Shown here: positions 62,656-64,000 of the stretch, one piece after another | Position numbering within the stretch: position 1 is the stretch's first letter | How the letters are laid out: the number at the start of each line of letters is the position of its first letter | Assembly (NCBI GenBank): GCA_024398935.1 | Contig: JAKSIH010000002.1 | Location: 88,594 to 152,593 of the forward strand | Origin: Fibrobacter sp. | Lineage (GTDB): Bacteria; Fibrobacterota; Fibrobacteria; Fibrobacterales; Fibrobacteraceae | Direction of reading: 5' to 3' | Length of the DNA stretch: 64,000 nucleotides | Notes under the pieces: generated by a model | The model's input: only the letters and a program-made list of their open reading frames with translations | Databases searched by the model: none | What the model was told of the DNA's origin: nothing | Program-made: the position numbers and the translations under genes

Positions 62656-64000
62656 ATGATCGTTTTAATTGACAACTACGATTCTTTCACTTACAACGTG
62701 TATCAGGCTTTGGCCAAGATCACTAACGAAGAAATCCGCGTGCTCCGCAGCAAGGAATGCACCATCGCAGACATCGAAGCACTGAACCCCAGCCGCCTCA
62801 TTGTGAGCCCGGGCCCAGGCCGCCCTGAAGATGCAGGCATCTCTGTTGAAGCAATTAAGCACTTCGCAGGCAAGCTCCCCATTCTCGGTGTATGCCTTGG
62901 CCACCAGGCCATCGGTTACGCCTTCGGCGCAAAGATCGTAGGCGCAAAGTTCATCAAGCACGGCATCGTCGAAGAAATCAACACCGACGGCCGCGGTCTC
63001 TTCCGTACCATCGGCAAGAAGAACCCCTTCACCCGCTACCACAGCCTGGTTATCGACGAATCCACCCTCCCGCCGGAATTCGAAGTGACCGCCCGCGCCG
63101 ACGACGGCGACATCATGGGCATCCGTCACAAGACCATGGATATCGAAGGTGTCCAGTTCCACCCGGAATCCATCGCCAGCGGCAAGGAAGCCGAATTCTT
63201 CAAGGCATTCCTCAACTACCGTCGCGATCCTCTGGACGTTCGCGGCATCCTGAACACCCTCATGGTTGGCAAGGATCTTTCCCGCGAAACTGCAGAACGT
63301 TTCATGGACGACCTGACCGACGGCATCATGGACGAACGCCAGATGGCCGCCATCCTTACAGGCCTTTCCTGCAAGGGCCCCGTGGCCGACGAAATCGCAG
63401 GCTGCGCCGCAGTGCTCAGCCGCAAGAAGCGCAAGTTCCCCATTGCTGGCGACGAACTCACCGACATCGTGGGTACCGGTGGCGACGGCAAGGGCAGCTT
63501 CAATGTGAGCTCCATGTCTGGCCTTATCGCAGCTACCTGCGGTTGTAAAATTGCAAAGCACGGCAACCGTGCCGTTTCCAGTAAATCCGGTGCAGCAAAC
63601 TTCTACACCGCTGCAGGCTTCAAGCTGGACATGACTCCGGAAAAGGCTGCCGAAGTTCTGCAGAAGACCGGCTTTGTGTTCTTCATGGCTCCTGTCTATC
63701 ACAGCGCCATGCGTTTCGCAGGCCCTGTTCGCGTATGCCTTGGCATCAAGACCATCATGAACCTCATCGGACCTCTCACCAACCCGGCAGACGCCAAGTA
63801 CCTTTGCCTTGGCGTGTACAGCAAGGCCGTCTTGGAACCGTTTACCAAGGCAGCACATGCCCTGGGTGCAAAGCGTGTCATGGTAGCCTTGAGCGACGAC
63901 GGCTACGATGAAATTTCTCCCTGCGTCCCCACCACCATCGCAGAAATCCTGGAAGACGGCGTTTACAAGGAATACCGCATCGACCCCAAGGACTTCGGCG
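62656..64000 (+). CDS. trpGD: Fused anthranilate glutaminase and phosphoribosyltransferase (3' end outside window)
   Basis: Open from ATG 62656 (GAAGG upstream) to the window end, 448 codons. Residues 1 to about 190: class I glutamine amidotransferase with DNYDSFTYN, VSPGPGRPEDAG, nucleophile Cys in GVCLGHQAIG and HPESI. From about 195: TrpD with GTGGDGKGSFNVSS, KHGNRAVSSKSGAAN and IKTIMNLIGPLTNP. The fusion supplies ammonia to TrpE and adds phosphoribose to anthranilate; the same fusion is known in enterobacteria. The end of TrpD lies beyond the window. Confidence 0.94.
   Translation, partial: MIVLIDNYDSFTYNVYQALAKITNEEIRVLRSKECTIADIEALNPSRLIVSPGPGRPEDAGISVEAIKHFAGKLPILGVCLGHQAIGYAFGAKIVGAKFIKHGIVEEINTDGRGLFRTIGKKNPFTRYHSLVIDESTLPPEFEVTARADDGDIMGIRHKTMDIEGVQFHPESIASGKEAEFFKAFLNYRRDPLDVRGILNTLMVGKDLSRETAERFMDDLTDGIMDERQMAAILTGLSCKGPVADEIAGCAAVLSRKKRKFPIAGDELTDIVGTGGDGKGSFNVSSMSGLIAATCGCKIAKHGNRAVSSKSGAANFYTAAGFKLDMTPEKAAEVLQKTGFVFFMAPVYHSAMRFAGPVRVCLGIKTIMNLIGPLTNPADAKYLCLGVYSKAVLEPFTKAAHALGAKRVMVALSDDGYDEISPCVPTTIAEILEDGVYKEYRIDPKDFG

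Noticed and set aside
62665..63858. 397-aa open frame antisense to trpGD
   Set aside because: Shadow of the TrpG-TrpD frame, which carries all catalytic motifs.
1..64000. tRNA, rRNA, prophage or integron features
   Set aside because: None could be recognised by eye on either strand; GTTCGA-like strings at 4.1 kb belong to the palindromic repeats.

Overview
The window reads as a chromosomal segment of a Gram-negative, fibre-degrading member of the Fibrobacterota, most likely Fibrobacter or a close relative. This is inferred from gene content, not from a marker gene. Supporting signs are a CE15 glucuronoyl-esterase lipoprotein with a Ser-rich linker, an OmpA protein with thrombospondin type-3 repeats, a menaquinone (futalosine-route) enzyme, a complex I operon without NuoEFG, several TAnnTTTG promoter-like boxes as in the FCB group, and abundant short palindromic repeats. 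No rRNA, tRNA, phage or CRISPR was seen.

Layout. 1-9 kb: a truncated hybrid histidine kinase, mqnE, two unknown secreted or anchored proteins, and a minus-strand leuA operon (leuA, small membrane protein, aminotransferase) preceded by a leucine-rich leader peptide and attenuator. 8.5-17 kb: a small unknown gene coupled to an enlarged topoisomerase III, an NSS sodium symporter with a short membrane ORF downstream, a solitary sufB, a GIY-YIG nuclease gene bounded by inverted palindromic repeats, and a DJ-1 family gene. 17-22 kb: a minus-strand operon of a secreted protein, a 54-aa Cys-containing peptide, a Wzc-type tyrosine kinase and a PglF-type dehydratase. 22.5-27 kb: a second hybrid kinase with a membrane protein, a lipoprotein and a nucleotidyltransferase-like protein.

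27-43 kb: a minus-strand surface polysaccharide locus. It holds the three UDP-L-FucNAc enzymes (CapE/F/G type), flippase, polymerase, four glycosyltransferases, an acetyltransferase, an initiating sugar transferase and a PLP aminotransferase, with ompA at its head. An Rpn-type nuclease gene with its own terminator interrupts it. The middle part (about 30.8-36.4 kb) is visibly AT-richer than its surroundings.

43-50 kb: hslO, thrH, a YbjQ protein, a small lipoprotein, the CE15 esterase and a bifunctional Rel/SpoT. 50.4-60.6 kb: an 11-subunit-type complex I operon (A, B-C fusion, D, H, I, J, K, L, M, N). 60.8 kb to the end: a trp operon start with a Trp-Trp leader peptide and a four-segment attenuator, then trpE and a trpG-trpD fusion cut by the window edge.

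The most striking features are: (1) one palindromic repeat family found between genes, in frame inside two proteins, and as inverted borders of a GIY-YIG gene, which suggests a REP-like element with its own nuclease; (2) two ribosome-mediated attenuators whose leader peptides both begin MKMI and appear to be leaderless; (3) a second AT-rich palindromic repeat family sitting just after stop codons inside operons.
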